Assembly: GCA_033064195.1 (NCBI GenBank)
Contig: JARBJD010000021.1
Location: forward strand, 410,521-474,520
DNA length: 64,000 nucleotides
Direction of reading: 5' to 3'
DNA from: Blattamonas nauphoetae
Lineage: Eukaryota; Preaxostyla; Oxymonadida
A model generated the notes under the pieces. It ran no database searches. It had not been told where the DNA came from and saw only the letters and a program-made list of their open reading frames with translations. Shown here one piece after another: positions 11,901 through 24,500 of this stretch. Numbering within the stretch: the first letter of the stretch is position 1; every line of letters begins with the position of its first letter. A program made the position numbers and the translations under genes.

Positions 11901-14209
11901 ACACCTTTCTTCGGATGAGGCAAGGATCGAGAGAGTCTTCGCCAGAGGCATCGAAAACAACGATGAAAATCGCTTATCCACCCCCACATCAGCCCTCCCG
12001 TCGCCCACAGGCACTATTGGGGGCTGAATCATCATTTGAGGGTTTCGTGGGTTGGATCGGGCTTTTCCGTTTCGAGGTTGTTGTGTAGCAGGAACAGAAG
12101 GAGAAAATTCCGAATACAGTTTGATATCGAAGGGAAGTGCTTGCGAGACCTGTGGCGTCGTTTGAGGGAATGTGATGGAAACGGGAGTGAAAACTCCTGA
12201 GTGAGGTTTTTCTTTATGGGAAGGAGGAGGGGGAGGGATTGGAAGGGAGTTTTGTTGAGCTACAAAGACAAGTTGGCGAGCGTGAACTGAATTGAAGAGT
12301 TGGGGAGATGAGTGTTGTTGGGTGTTTGTTTGTTGGGATTGGTTTGTGTATGGAACGTTTTTATTCACGAAAGTCTGAAAAGAAGGGGAAGATTGTCCAT
12401 TTTGGGACTTTTGAACGAGAAAAGCGAGAGAAATGAAGTTGATAAATGAGAAAAAGACATTTGAGCCGAATCGATCAAAACGATGCAATCATTTTCATGA
12501 AAAGAACAAAAAATGCTTGAATTAATGTCATTCACTCCCATACCAAAGATAGTCCTTTCAAAGAAGTTGAAACTGAAGACGATCCAGAAGATTTATTAAG
12601 ACTCGTGGTTGGCGGTGTCTTATTGGAGTGAAAAGGGTGATATACAAGAGATGACGACGAATGATGAGTCTGGAGTCTGTGAGGGGATTTTCTGGAAGAA
12701 ATGAGGGTGAAATTAGGAATAGTTGAGAAAAGTGAGAAAAAGGAGGAATCAGCGAACAAGAAGAATAATACGATCCACAATAAGAGAAAATGATGGATCA
12801 AGATGAACATACGGAAAAGAAACGTGGTTCTGTGTAAAATTAAAAGGTTGGGCTGTCAGATTCTGAGGTGAGTTGAGTAAGAGTGGGGGAGAAAACAAAG
12901 GAGAGTCTTTTTCAGCTGGTAATGTCTGTGTTTGATTTTGAAGTAGTGAGGAAAAGCGGGGCGCATCCTGACTGATTGGGTGAGAGATCGACAGAGAGGT
13001 AGTCGACGATGTGTGTGAAGTCTGTGGAGGCGTCCAATTTGTGGTGTGGGCAGGTTGGTGAGGGTGAAATCTGGGGTTATCTACGTGGCCTGAGGGAAAG
13101 AGTGGTGGATATTCAAAAGGAGGATGAGAAAATGAGAAAAAAAAGGGGTGAATTTTACTGGTCAATCATTTCGAAAATAAGGAAAACAAGCAAGAATAGT
13201 CTTCCAAACTCGTATCTGATCCCGGGAGCGGGAAACTCACTCCAGGATTTGTCACAGATTGCTCTGTTTGGATCAACGATGAATGGTGGCGATGAAGGGC
13301 CGTCTGTGGTTGTTCAGTTGGTGTCTCCAATCTCACGTTTGATGTTCCCGGAGGCTGCTGGATGTGTAGAGCGGTGGGTGGGGCTTCTAAGTCCGTACTG
13401 TCGGAAGGGACCTCGATCGAAAGATTGACGAACTGAGATTTGTATCCTGGCTGAGAAAGGCCTGGGAATGAGGATCCAAGGGAATAATCATCTTTATCTC
13501 GAAGTTGATGCCGTGCACTGAGAGGGGCATACGCATCTGGAAACAAATTGGGGGTATTCGGAGAACTTCCAAATCTGGAAAGAGGGAACGACAGATCGGA
13601 AGGTGTGAGGGGAAGTGGGAGGTCGTGAGTGTGGTGTGAGTGGGAGAGGATTTCTGAGATGTCGGTAGTAAATGACATGTTATCTAAATCGGAGAAGGAT
13701 CGAGATGAGAGTTGCTGTTCCACGATCATGGGTAGTGATGTCTGTGATTCCCCTGTGTTTGAAAAATGGCCAAATAGATTGTGAAATGAATCTGGTGTTT
13801 GTTGAGGAAGGAATGAGGATGATAGATGGGTGGGAGTGGGAGGAAGTGACAAAGTGGGACCGAACGATTGTTGACGGCTGATCGGTCCAATTGGAGAGAG
13901 GGGAGCCGAACGAGGTCTAATATACGATCGGTCGAGCTCAGGTAGCGACGGAACTTGGAGCATCATCTGCTCCAACGGGAAGTATGCTGGGATGTTAATG
14001 TCGTCACCCAAAGATGGAGTTTTGGGAAAGATAAACGAGTCATCAAGGAAACTACTCGATCCGATCATCTGAAGCTCTTCAAATGGACCATTGACCGTTG
14101 AGCTTCGGAGGCCAGGCGCCTGTTCCTGTTCTGACATTGTCGGATAGTGGTTGGATCGTGTTCGGCTCTGGCGGCTATTGTCGTCAAGCTTTCCGAAAGA
14201 AGACCTCAT
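8957..14209 (-). CDS. Pumilio/PUF-family RNA-binding protein, 6 exons, 1523 aa
   Basis: Exons 13210-14209, 12813-13089, 12544-12691, 11905-12374, 9930-11767 and 8957-9795 sum to 4572 nt (1524 codons). The intron 3 acceptor is ambiguous, as a second in-phase AG lies a few codons away. The first 630 residues are Ser/Pro/Gln-rich and low in complexity. Then come eight PUF repeats, recognisable by their RNA-reading helices: RGSLYLQ (about 640), YGNYLFQ (745), HGTRCVQ (880), NSSHVLQ (1035), FGCCVVQ (1147), FANYVYL (1232), FSSTVIEK (1327) and YGNYVMQ (1467). Seven of eight keep family-type base-reading residues (N-Y-Q, S-x-E, C-x-Q), so UGUA-type 3'UTR sites are the likely target. PUF proteins repress or localise mRNAs in the cytoplasm. 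Long low-complexity inserts spread the usual 350-residue domain over about 850 residues. The ATG chosen follows an in-frame upstream TTG. Confidence 0.85.
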
Positions 14210-14382
14210 TTTAAACAAAGGAGTTTTTTAGACGCAGAGGTAAACAATCACGTTTTGCGAAGTAGCTCTTCATTCTTATTTTGGTTCGATCATACATCCA
14301 CTCTTGTTTATTTCCTACCGCTACTTGTTTGAAACGGTTTATGGATTTGTAGACTCATCAAAAGCATTAACAAAGAGATAAT
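14210..14382. promoter_or_regulatory. Shared upstream region of two divergent RNA-binding protein genes
   Basis: This 173-bp gap separates the start codons of the Pumilio gene (minus) and the RRM gene (plus). It must hold both promoters. It is AT-rich next to the plus-strand start; I see no recognisable core promoter motif. Confidence 0.4.
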
Positions 14383-16481
14383 ATGAGTAACAAGGCCATC
14401 GATCCTTTGAATGTTTTCGTTTCACTGCTCCCTCTCAACTTTCCCGACTCTGAACTCTACAATTTATTCTCAAAATGTGGAACCGTGGAATCGGCTCATG
14501 TGATGGTATGTTCTTTCCATTCTCCTCATGGATATCTCCCTTTCGTGGGGCATCTATTCATATTCAGATCAACGCGAAAACTGGTGTACGTCAAAGATAC
14601 GGGTTTGTTAAATTCAAGACTGCCGAAGATGCCTCACGTGCAATTGCTCAGCTTGATGGATTTCGAGTTGAAAACGATGAATTAGTTGTTCGTCACGCGA
14701 ATACAATGAAGGAACGGGTTTGTTTTCATCTTGATCTTTCGTCTGAACCATAAACAATCCCTTATTCGTTGCCTCTTGCTTTATTCATCTCCCTATATTC
14801 TTCATTCTCATTCCAGGCAACATATCCTCCCATCAAGACTATTCGTGTGGTTGGAATCAACCAGGCTTCAGGAGAAGGTTTTTTCTCTCTTTTTCTTCAT
14901 CTATTCGTCTATTGCCTCCTGTTCAGTCCCTCTCACTAATCTTTTCTCTAAATTCGGGAAAGTGGTCCAGATCAGGATCCTCCCTGATTACACAGCAAAA
15001 CCACCAGCTGCGAAACTCGCCTATCTCCGATTTGCCACCATTGCGGCGTCAAAAGCGGCCGTGTCACATTTTAGCAATGGGCAACAAACAGAATGCGGCA
15101 ATCTTACTGTTGAATTCGCCAAAACTGATCTTCATGAAAAAACTGAAGACGGAGAGCAAAACGACAAAGAAACGAAAGATACGGGGCATCCACAATTGGA
15201 ACTTGCCCAAATTTCGGTCCCTCTCCCCCAGAGAACCGACTTTAGCCAATACAAAGCGATTTCGCCGATCGTCAGCCCAAAAGGTGTTTCTCCATCAAGC
15301 CAGTCTGAGCCAAAGTTTATCCGACTTACAACATCAACACAAGCCCAAAATTCCGTTGTTTCGTCCCCAATCTTTATATCCCCGCCTTCACAGCCCACTT
15401 CCACGAACTCACAGCCTCACACACCTGTTGTTCCTGCTTCCCAGAACTTATTTTCAAACATCACTTTTTCCACAATTGATACTTCTTTTCCTCTCATCAT
15501 TGATTCCACCGATGCAGCTAAAGAGTCTCCACTGAACCTCATTCGAATCAATCCTGAATCATCCCTGGTTGGGGCGACGGAGAATTCAGACAAAATGATA
15601 TCACAGCAGTTAGTGGCAAGGACAGGTCTGGGCAAAAGGGTTATTGTTGCGAAATCTACTTTCTTTTATTGATCAATTTTTCAATCCATAATCTCGTTTT
15701 TCTTCCCTCTCAGCTCCTCGTAAGCTTCATCTTCGCCAATCCCGTGTCAACTCCCCACCCGAACCCAATTTCATTCAAACCAACACTTCCTCACCTGATG
15801 TTTCATCATTTTCTGAGTCGTCGTTTCTCTCTTCATTCCCACCGTCTGGTTCTCTGTCGTCGACGTTGGGAGCTGGGACACTTCTTGACAAGGGAGTGAA
15901 CAGTGTGAACTGTCTGCTTTTTTCACGATCACATTGATCCTCCCACTTTTCTCTTTTTCTCCACTATCATCCACATTCATCCATTTCTTTCATTCCCCTC
16001 TCCTCCAGCAATGCATCTGACCTACCCATCATCATCAAAACCAGTCCCAACATCCTTTTTTTCACCATCCGCCGCTGTCTCGTCCTTCATCCCCTCTCTT
16101 CCCTCCTCCTCCCTCAACCCCTCCCAAACCTCAATTTCGTCATCTTCCGATTATTCCGTGTTTAACGAACCAGAATCCACGCAGTTTTCGCTTTATCAGC
16201 ACTCTCTCCTGGACACTCATCCTTTGTCGTTTTCCGCCTCCCCTTATTCACCAGAGCAAAAACACTCCGCGCTGACCCCTTCGGTCACAGGCCAGTCTTT
16301 CCCATCCTCACCATTATCTATTTTTGCCTCACCGCTCTCACCGACCACACAATTCGACCCTTTCCCACCTCCCTTCCCAGATTTTCAAGCTACTCGGCCC
16401 AAACGGCAGAAGAAACATGATGTGCCGGAATTTTTTAAGACGGAGTTGACTGATAATGAATTAAGGACAACGTATCCGTGA
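14383..16481 (+). CDS. Two-RRM RNA-binding protein, 6 exons, 564 aa
   Basis: Exons 14383-14505, 14568-14717, 14817-14877, 14927-15625, 15714-15902 and 16009-16481 sum to 1695 nt. The last two introns (donors GTCTGG and GTGTGA) are less certain but are the ones that keep phase. RRM1 spans about residues 10-90, with RNP2 VFVSLLP and RNP1 RYGFVKF. A second, more divergent RRM follows (IRVVGINQASG, then LFSKFGKV and KLAYLRFAT) to about residue 180. The arrangement of two close RRMs recalls ELAV/CELF/PABP-type proteins that bind U- or AU-rich mRNA, but I cannot name the subfamily. The remaining 380 residues are Ser/Pro/Thr-rich and probably disordered, ending in a short charged tail. Its start faces the Pumilio gene across 173 bp, so the two may be co-expressed. 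Confidence 0.75.
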
Positions 16482-16646
16482 TCAGAGGCAAATGGTTGTA
16501 TATTTTGTATTTTCGTTGTTTCTGTTATATTTCTCCATTTTTATCGGATTTCGAGAATTCATTCGATTTCTATTTCTTTCTGTTGTGAAAAAACCACAAT
16601 AAAAACTCAGCCATCACTCTCGACTATAGTCGAACTAGTATTGCAA

Positions 16647-17115
16647 ATGTCGGAAAATTCTGATATTAGACACCGTAATCGAAAGATTTCTCCTCCACCA
16701 GACGCAGAAGTTGTTCCGTCAAGCAAAGAAACTCAACAAACATTACATTCCTCCAACTTCCCAACAAAATCTCCGTTCACATTCGGAACCAAACTTTTCA
16801 TCTTTTTTGGATCATTTTCCATCTTGTTGATTGCATCTCATTTCGGAAACAACCGATACAAGGCGATCTCACACACCAAAAGAGAGCAAGCTCTAAAAGT
16901 GTTTGGATATGACAAAAATGATGTCCGCGACGATTTGGACGACAGGTACCATCGTATGAAGCAAGAAATGTATGCTTATTTCTGTTGATCTTCTCATATA
17001 CGACCTGCTGAATTCAACTTTCAGAAACGATGACAAATCTCTTACGGAACGGGGTATTGAAGAAAAAGTTTGGATACTCCATCAACACTACAAAATACTC
17101 AAGATCATGGAATGA
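16647..17115 (+). CDS. Small single-pass membrane protein, 2 exons, 137 aa
   Basis: Exons 16647-16969 and 17025-17115 total 414 nt; the intron (GTATGC...TTTCAG) is 55 nt. The start is MSENSDIRHRN; an upstream in-frame TTG is ignored. A polar N-terminal tail of about 45 residues precedes one hydrophobic segment (LFIFFGSFSILLIASHFG), followed by a charged, probably helical C-terminal domain that continues in exon 2 (DDKSLTERGIEEKVW). Topology and family are not recognised. It is the kind of small membrane-anchored protein found in ER or organelle complexes, but nothing here fixes that. Confidence 0.6.
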
Positions 17116-17297
17116 AACTATCCGTTTACAGGTTCTATAATGTGCACTTTCGAACAGCCAAATTCGGCTGTACAAATGCTTTATTCATTTCATCACGCGA
17201 CTTTTAGCCATTGACCTGCGATTTGAACCTTTCTGGAATGTATAGCTTCACCAAATTGATTTCATCTCCAGAGAGATTCGACTTTGAGGGTTGATCG

Positions 17298-18806
17298 ATG
17301 GAAGAACCCCTCCTTTCATCTGTCGAAACCGACAGTACTGTCATCACCGGAGATGATGAGCTTGATGCAATTGGTTTTCCAATTTTCACCTTATTCTTAC
17401 TTCGTTATCTCTCAGTTCAAGAAGAAAATGAACAGGAACGATTTCTCAAAATAGATAGGAATGGTCCTTATAAATTACTACTCCCTCTGTGTGCAATGCA
17501 TCATTTTCTCCGTGAGCAACATCTCATCCTTCATAAACGGCCGTTCCAAAAGGAAGAACGCGCGATCACCACAGCAATTGATGACATTTGTATTCAGTAC
17601 GGAGGACATATGGAATCGCTCGTATGCTTTCATTTTAACTTCACCATGTCTGATCTGGTCTCTCTGACACTCCTGTTCGATGTTCACGTCTTTCACCTTT
17701 TTTGCTTTTGACAGACTGGATTGGAAGCTTGGGGATTGCTGTCAGTCTTTCCACTGATGAATGTGACCGCGCTGAGCCATCCGACCCACGGCCGTTTCAA
17801 AAGTTTGCTTGCTTCTCCATCTAACTCGCCTCTCGAATATCTGTTGATCAAACCTCTTTGCAGCCTATCTGGACTCGTTAGCAGATATTATGACGGTGAT
17901 CAGTCTCTGCGAGAACATCTGCGAGTCAGTGGAGATGGACGACCCAGACACAGGCTTCACCACTCCCAACCTCCGCTCCATCGGACACCAGCTGGCCTTG
18001 CTTTATGTACGCACTTGGCTTCCCTTTTTCGTGATTGTTGTGTTCCCTTTCGCTCTCTTTTGTTGTCTCTATCTTTTTCATTTTCTGTCGCTTCTTCTCT
18101 TCTCAACCGACAGCACGCCCTGAAACGAATGGCACCGTATTTCTGCGAGGAACTCCAAGGGCATTTCAGCGCAGTGAAGGCAGTGTGGGAGAGCAACTTT
18201 CTTGCTGTGGAAGAGAAAGAATGGTGTGTCATTGAATTGGACTCGTTTTCTCGTTCACATGACCTCTTCTCGTTTTACGATCACTCTTTTCTCCTCCCCA
18301 TTCACTCCTTCGTTTTTCTCTGCTTTTTATTCAGGTTGCTCCAATTCTGTTCGCGTGTGTTGGAATCCGTGTTCATGATGATGCAACCGACTCTCTCTCC
18401 GCCGCGCACGACTCGGCCCACAGTGACCATTCACCCCGACCCTCCTTCCTCAGCCGGCATCGCTCCGCCAAGCGCTGCGAACTCCGCCAACCCATCCCCC
18501 CTTTCTTCCTCCCACCACCCGCATTACCCGAAACCCCCTCCCCCTCTCCTCCCCGATGAGGCTGGGAATCAGACAGGCGTGAGTGCGCTTCTTCTGCCGT
18601 GGGAAGGGCAGGAAGTGGACCCTCGAGGCTCAGTGACATTTGCGAAAGAACTAGCGGGCCACCCGGTGAATATTGTGGGCACACAGAGGAGAGAGAACGC
18701 CCCTCTGCGTGTGGCGGAAGCCTGTCATTTCAACAACCCTTTTGACTATCTTCTGAACGGCGTGAAGTTTTCGTACAACGCTGTCCAGACAGGCAAGAGG
18801 CAGTGA
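17298..18806 (+). CDS. Unrecognised conserved-looking protein, 5 exons, 378 aa
   Basis: Exons 17298-17621, 17715-17802, 17864-18006, 18114-18223 and 18335-18806 sum to 1137 nt (379 codons). Splice sites are GTATGC/CAG, GTTTGC/CAG, GTACGC/CAG and GTGTGT/CAG. The start is MEEPLLSSVETDS. Residues 20-250 are a globular, Leu-rich helical region with recognisable segments (YGGHMESLTGLEAWGLLSVF, ENICESVEMDDPDTGFTTPN, LKRMAPYFCEELQGHFSAVK). Then follows a Pro/Ser linker and a last globular piece (FNNPFDYLLNGVKFSYNAVQ). The frame change inside 17803-17863 is explained by the second intron. I cannot name a family; no membrane segment survives splicing, since the hydrophobic stretches in the raw sequence lie in introns. 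Confidence 0.65.
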
Positions 18807-18945
18807 CTTTCTTTTTTATTATTTTGGTTTCTGTTTGCAAGCATCAGCATGTCCTGGTTATCTATGTCGAATTGTGTATCTGAGGTAACTTTGTTCGGAC
18901 GAGTGCAATATGTGGGTTTGATCCTTTTCTTTGAAACAGTCTCCG

Positions 18946-20034
18946 ATGTCGAACAGTCCTGAAAACACCCTCGATATTTCACAGGACTCTGTTCAGGTGC
19001 CCCTTTTCCTGACAACCCCAACAGCTCGTTTCAAGTCCTTTGAAGAAGCATCACCGTTTTTTGTCTCTCTCGTAAAATACGTCAAAGAAGGACACTCTTT
19101 GAATACTGAAGCATTACGCAAAGCTCAAGATGTCTTGACACATTTGATTGGCCTCTTGCAGGATATCCGAGATGTTCGCCCTCTCATCGGAAAACTCGTT
19201 CCCCCGCCAAACAACAACGCAGACGGATTTACGAAAGCGATTTTGACCCTTGTGACAACTGGTCACCAGTATCTCGTGAGTCTATCTCTCCAACTGTTCC
19301 AATCTTGTCTCAGTCGCTCTAAATCAGAATCACAGTTTTCTTTTGTCTGTTCTGGGTTCTTCACTCGTTTGGCCCTCACGCCTCAATGGATTGAGACCAA
19401 CATGTCTGCACAATCTCATATCCATTTCCTCAGCATCTTGCTGTTAAGTTCGATTGGACAGACCGAACACGATCTCGACGACATCTCCCGCTCTTCGAAT
19501 CTCTCAACGGAATCAGTTCGCCAGATCGTCTTAGAACATGTTCTGCAGCCTGTTGGGCCGTATATCTCATATTGCTGTCAGAACCGACTCATCATTCAAG
19601 ACGACTCGATTCAACAATCACTCCTCACAGATGTGCTGATCTTCTTCCTCAAGCTGGGTGTCTTTCACGAGCCGACTTTTTCCTTTGTCTTCTCCCTTCC
19701 AGCTTCTTTCACCATCACCCGCAGTTTGCTCTCCTTCGAAAGCAATTACTCAACACTGCTCTGTCAGGAGAAGCTCCTCTACCATGTCCAACAACACCAA
19801 CATGCCGATTTGCTTGTGCGAACACGGGGGAAAGCAGATCTGCGTCGGCTGAACGAAGAAGGGCTGGCTGATGAACTGGAAACATTCGGATTTTGGGTTG
19901 ATTTCACATCATCAGATATCAAACAGATTCGGAAGGACAACACCTCACTGATGGTTCTTCTGAGTGCGAATATTCCGCCGTTCAAACGAAACCATCAACA
20001 ACTTTACATCAACCGAATCCAAAGGCCTCTCTGA
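18946..20034 (+). CDS. Helical-repeat paralogue A (362 aa, hypothetical)
   Basis: Intron-free frame starting MSNSPENTLDISQDS; an earlier in-frame TTG is ignored. Similar throughout to the minus-strand protein at 7822-8772 and to the relic at 710-1003. Shared landmarks are KEGHSLNTEAL, TTGHQYLVSLSLQLFQSCLS, LQPVGPYISYCCQNRL and LRRLNEEGLADELETFGF. It has about 45 extra C-terminal residues relative to the minus-strand copy. All helical, no signal peptide or membrane span. It is followed 470 bp later by gene B copy 3, repeating the A-then-B order seen elsewhere in the window. Function unknown. Confidence 0.7.
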   Translation: MSNSPENTLDISQDSVQVPLFLTTPTARFKSFEEASPFFVSLVKYVKEGHSLNTEALRKAQDVLTHLIGLLQDIRDVRPLIGKLVPPPNNNADGFTKAILTLVTTGHQYLVSLSLQLFQSCLSRSKSESQFSFVCSGFFTRLALTPQWIETNMSAQSHIHFLSILLLSSIGQTEHDLDDISRSSNLSTESVRQIVLEHVLQPVGPYISYCCQNRLIIQDDSIQQSLLTDVLIFFLKLGVFHEPTFSFVFSLPASFTITRSLLSFESNYSTLLCQEKLLYHVQQHQHADLLVRTRGKADLRRLNEEGLADELETFGFWVDFTSSDIKQIRKDNTSLMVLLSANIPPFKRNHQQLYINRIQRPL

Positions 20035-20506
20035 TTGGAGCTGTTAATCTGGAAGGATCTCTTTTTGGGTTCAATTCTTTATTCGCTTGTTTGATTGAAT
20101 CTCTCCACTTCTTGGATTGTTTGTGACTTCTGTTTTCTCACCAATTCTCTCCTTCTCCACAGGCTCCATCCACACATCAGACATTGACATGCAGTGGTGT
20201 GTGCATCAGAAGAGAGGCCACATGATGGATCAAAACTTGTTTGGAAGGACATCGTGGGAAGATACTCCTGAATGGTTTGTGTCAAACACTGAACGGTGCA
20301 TCCACAACTGAATGTCGGGTGGATGATAACTAACATGATGCAAAAGAGTTTGATTATGTTTTGGATAGCTTTCGATGACATACTGTCTCATTCTCCCTTT
20401 TCATGTTTTTCTAATTGACTCTCATCTTCATGCTTCCCATCTGCTTTCTTTGTCAGACAATGCAACGATGAAGTGATTGGACACATCAACTATCTCAGTG
20501 TGACAT
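20035..20506. other. Non-coding gap between paralogues A and B
   Basis: No convincing gene. A 64-codon open frame here has no recognisable features and no partner in the other copies of the A+B unit, where this gap is shorter or deleted. Confidence 0.4.
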
Positions 20507-21115
20507 TTGCAGTCCATCACCAAACCACTCGATGAACCTTTTTCAAACTCAGAGGCCATGTTCGCCCATCTCCCACCACCCGAACAAGTCCAAGTCTCCA
20601 ACAATGTTATGATCACATGTGCCATCCAGAAACTGTCATTTCCATCCACAATGACCGACTTCTACGTCAGCCAATCAGACCCGACTGTCGACCAGCTCAT
20701 CGGCGGTCTCCCAAATGTGTTTGCAGAAACACTGCCTCCAATCTTCATGAAATCGTTCCCAGGGGATGTTGTGATGGAGCGGGCCGTTCGAGCGTCGTTC
20801 ACTGATCCGAACCTTCTGACGTTCAAATTGTCAGCTGTCGCTCTCGATTCCTTCATTCCCGAACCTCATTTCGAAACGATCTACCCTCTCCTCCTCCGCG
20901 GCTTCCATGTCAGCCTCATCTCTTTCGACGAGACCCATCGAGGCTTGAAAACCGACGCGAGGTTGGGAGTGTTCATTGCTTACCTGCTGTTCACCAAAGA
21001 GCGAGGACGAATTACTTTGGAGATCTTCAAAACACATCAACCTGCCAAAATGTCAGGTTTCGTGGACACAGCTATCTTCTTTGTCATCACGACATCGAAA
21101 CACAAATTCGCGTGA
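20507..21115 (+). CDS. Gene B paralogue, copy 3, N-terminally different (202 aa)
   Basis: From residue 18 onward it matches gene B copy 1 (MFAHLPPPEQVQVSNNV, DQLIGGLPNVFAETLPPIF, RAVRASFTDPNLLTF). It lacks the first 90 or so residues of that protein; the 17 residues before the match come from unrelated sequence. The C-terminus continues about 60 residues past the point where copies 1 and 2 diverge, with a Phe-rich ending. It may be a 5'-truncated pseudogene or the 3' exon of a gene whose first exon I could not place. No family recognised. Confidence 0.4.
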   Translation: MQSITKPLDEPFSNSEAMFAHLPPPEQVQVSNNVMITCAIQKLSFPSTMTDFYVSQSDPTVDQLIGGLPNVFAETLPPIFMKSFPGDVVMERAVRASFTDPNLLTFKLSAVALDSFIPEPHFETIYPLLLRGFHVSLISFDETHRGLKTDARLGVFIAYLLFTKERGRITLEIFKTHQPAKMSGFVDTAIFFVITTSKHKFA

Positions 21116-21573
21116 TTTGGATTGCACACTCTGTTTGGAGATGTCATTACCAATATCTCGAGGGATAAAAATGATTCTCTTTGATGGAGGCACTTCCAAC
21201 CTGAAAAGCGGATGTCAACCGAACTCACTGTCGAAGTCTCAAAAATCAACGACATTGAACAGCAAATCGATTCATTCCAATTTTGAAGCCAGAATCAATC
21301 GTACAGCACCACAATCCACATTCTTGCACGAAAATAATAGTTTTCGCAACAGGGCAGAAGTAGATCATGTCGCATTTCACGAAGAATGAACAGAATCATG
21401 TGATTTTCACAAAATTCGAATATTTCGGTCATGTTTTGATTCTGATCGGATTTTTACCATTGTTTCTGAAGTTATATCAGTGTGTCTCATCGACTTTCTC
21501 ATTCCCTGGGTTGCCAAATAAAGGGCTAGATCCATTTTTCCGAATTTACAGCCTCGTCCAATAGTTTCCCGAA
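21116..21573. other. Non-coding gap upstream of the beta-helix/pseudokinase gene
   Basis: AT-richer stretch with no supported gene. It must hold the promoter of the downstream surface-protein gene; no motif is recognisable. Confidence 0.4.
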
Positions 21574-24500
21574 ATGATTGTACTCTTTCTGTTCGTCATC
21601 AGATGTTCACTCAGTGCTGCAAACTCTGAATTGTCAGTCAGCAGCTTCGCACACTTCATCTCAACTCATCCAAACACTTTCAACGGAAACTCGAATCCAG
21701 AAATGATGATGTTGATTCCAAAGGGATCCTATTTTGCACATGATTATGAAGTCTCGCATAGAGTCCTTCAACTCTGTGGAAGCATCGAACACTCTTCAGC
21801 AAAACCGAACACATTCCTGATGCATTCTCATCCTTCGGAAAATCAGAAGGATCATGAAAACCTCCATGTCTCAAACATGGAATCCTCCATTTTCTTGGTG
21901 ACAAATTCAACCCTATCCTTGCAATCACTTGCCATCGAACTCACGAACGAAATCTCAAACAGAAATCATGGGAGCATCAACTTTCGTCCTCCAAGACTTG
22001 CCATTGTCTCAAACAGCATGCTGACGATTTCTGGGAGTGTTCTTGAACTCTCGTCGTGGACAAGCCCGATTCTGGTTTCAACATCAGCATTTGGGGAATC
22101 TGCAGCACAGTCCTCAGTTGTGGTGAACAAGTGCACTTTCTCGACCGAGAATGGACAGATGCGTGGTGTTGTTGAAACATCAGCATTTCCAGACATTACA
22201 ACCTCACCAACAGTTTCGATTGTTGGGTGTTCGTTTGACTCCCTGGCAGTTCTCGGAAACGACGGGATTGGCCTCTCACTGACACCAACAGCTCGAAACA
22301 GTGCAGAAATCGTCGGAACAATCTCACCGTCGCTGATTGGGTGTTCATTTGTGAACGTGAGCTCGATTGGCTCTTCCCGCCAACAACAGCTCTCACATCT
22401 GAATCAGAAGATGTTGGGATGTGTTGTATCGCTGACAAGTTCACATTTGTCCGGATCGACGATTCGGGACGTGAACAATGGAGGCTCGCTGATGTGCTCG
22501 AACTCGTCGTTCTCCTCCCTCCTCTCCTCGCCCAACGCCGACCCAGAACCATCCATCACTCATCCTGATGGAAATCCTCGGACATTTTCTCCCTCCGACA
22601 CATATCAAATTGACGACAGCCATCCCTCGTCAACATCTGCGTCTTTCTCATTCTGCCACTTCGTCCGTGATGGATCACCAACAGCAACACGTGCCCTCTG
22701 GTTCAGCTCGTATCCAGGATCGATCACTATCACTTCTTGCTCATTTTCTGGGATCGCTCTCACAGGATCGGAAGGGGGTGCGGTTCTCGTAGCGCACGTG
22801 ACTGGTCAGACTGCACAACCAGTCACCATCACCTCCACAAACTTTACCGACTGCTCGTGTTTGTCGAATTCTGGAGGAGGATTGAGCGCTACAATCGTCT
22901 CTCCAATCACAGTGAGTCACTGTCGCTGTGTGGGATGTGAAGCAAAAGGTTCGCAGGGACAACAAAATGGAGGAGGGATGTTTCTCTCATCCACCCATCC
23001 TTCACTCGAATCGACCTACTCGGATCTGTATTTTGACGATTGTCACACGACGTATTCTGGCAGTGGATTATTTTTGTCCGTGTCGTCTCCAGACACTCTC
23101 ATCAGCTCAATCCATGTTCAACGATGCTCCTCAGGAATCGGGGTGAACGAGCAGGGACATGGAGGAGGCATGACTCTCACCATCGCAGAACCCATCGATG
23201 TCTTTGCCAGTCACATCCACGTCGAAGATTGTTGTTCGGAGAGCATGGGTGGAGGATTGTTTTTGAGTAGTCCTTTTGGATCCACGTCTCTCTCTGATTG
23301 CCAGTTCGTCCGATGTCGCCTGAACGGAACGACTGGCGCTATGGGGATGGGAGGAGGGGTCCGGGTGACAGCATTCAGCAAGAAGTGTTCTTTCTCGAAT
23401 TGTGAGTTCGATGACTGCGAGTCGAGCACACTCGGAGGGGCCATCTTTTTGGTGGGCATGTCATTCGATGTAATCGGCTGCGTTGTTCGAAACTGTCTCA
23501 CTGATTCTTTTGGCGCTGTTTGCTCGATGCCCATTTCATCGGCCTCGTCATTGATGATATCGAACACACTCTTCGTTGGAAACACTGTCGGTACCACTCC
23601 CTCCCTCTTCGCTTCAGATCCTTCGTTGGAAAATACAACACAATTTGTTGACATCGCTATTTACGATGGGAGTAACGCTCAAATGACATCAATCACAGCG
23701 ACGGATTGTTACACAACAACTGCTCCAAATTCTGCTGGATACTATTTGATAACAGTCGATCCTGAGACATCGAATATCGTGTTCAATGAAGTCGATGTGG
23801 AGGCATTCCATAAAATTGGACCACGACTGACTGAACAGGTCACAGCAACATTGGATGTGGCAACGAACAAGATCAAAGTGATGGTGACAGGGAAGATACC
23901 AGTCCCATCACAGGAATATGATCTTACAATCCGAGAAGAAGGATCAGGAGAGAAGACAACACAGAGAGTCCAGTTCACAAATGGAAAATGTGTTCTGACA
24001 TCTCTCTCGACAACAAAGAGTCTGAAATTCAACAAGAACTACACAATCACATCAATTGTCGGAGTTGTTCCCGCATCCTCCTCATCTTTCTCAGCAACCA
24101 ACTCCATCCCAACCGAAGCCTGGTCTTTCAACATTGCTGGCAATCCCACATTCGCCACCTTCACCACTCCCCCACAGCCACCCACTCTGCTCAAAGCCAC
24201 TGCTCATCTCGTCACAGCGGAACCGCAACACGCGTATGTTGTGCTGATCTTCAACGAGGAAGTGAAGGGATCGTTCGTGTTTGTTGTGGAAGAAGGGGGG
24301 AAGGATGTTGAGATCTCTGTTCCCATTCCTGATCCTTCTGAGGTGGGGGAAAGCGAGAACTTTGTCGTGGCAGGGACGAAAAAGGTTCTGACGCACGATT
24401 CAAACTACACCATCAAGTCCTTCTCGCCAAAACCAGAGACAGATTCGACCCCAATTGTGTGGATGAGCGACACCATCACATTCCACATCCCAAAATCGTC

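Noticed and set aside
17204-17389. Minus-strand 61-codon frame opposite the start of the five-exon gene at 17298
   Set aside because: It overlaps a well-supported spliced gene on the other strand and has no recognisable features.
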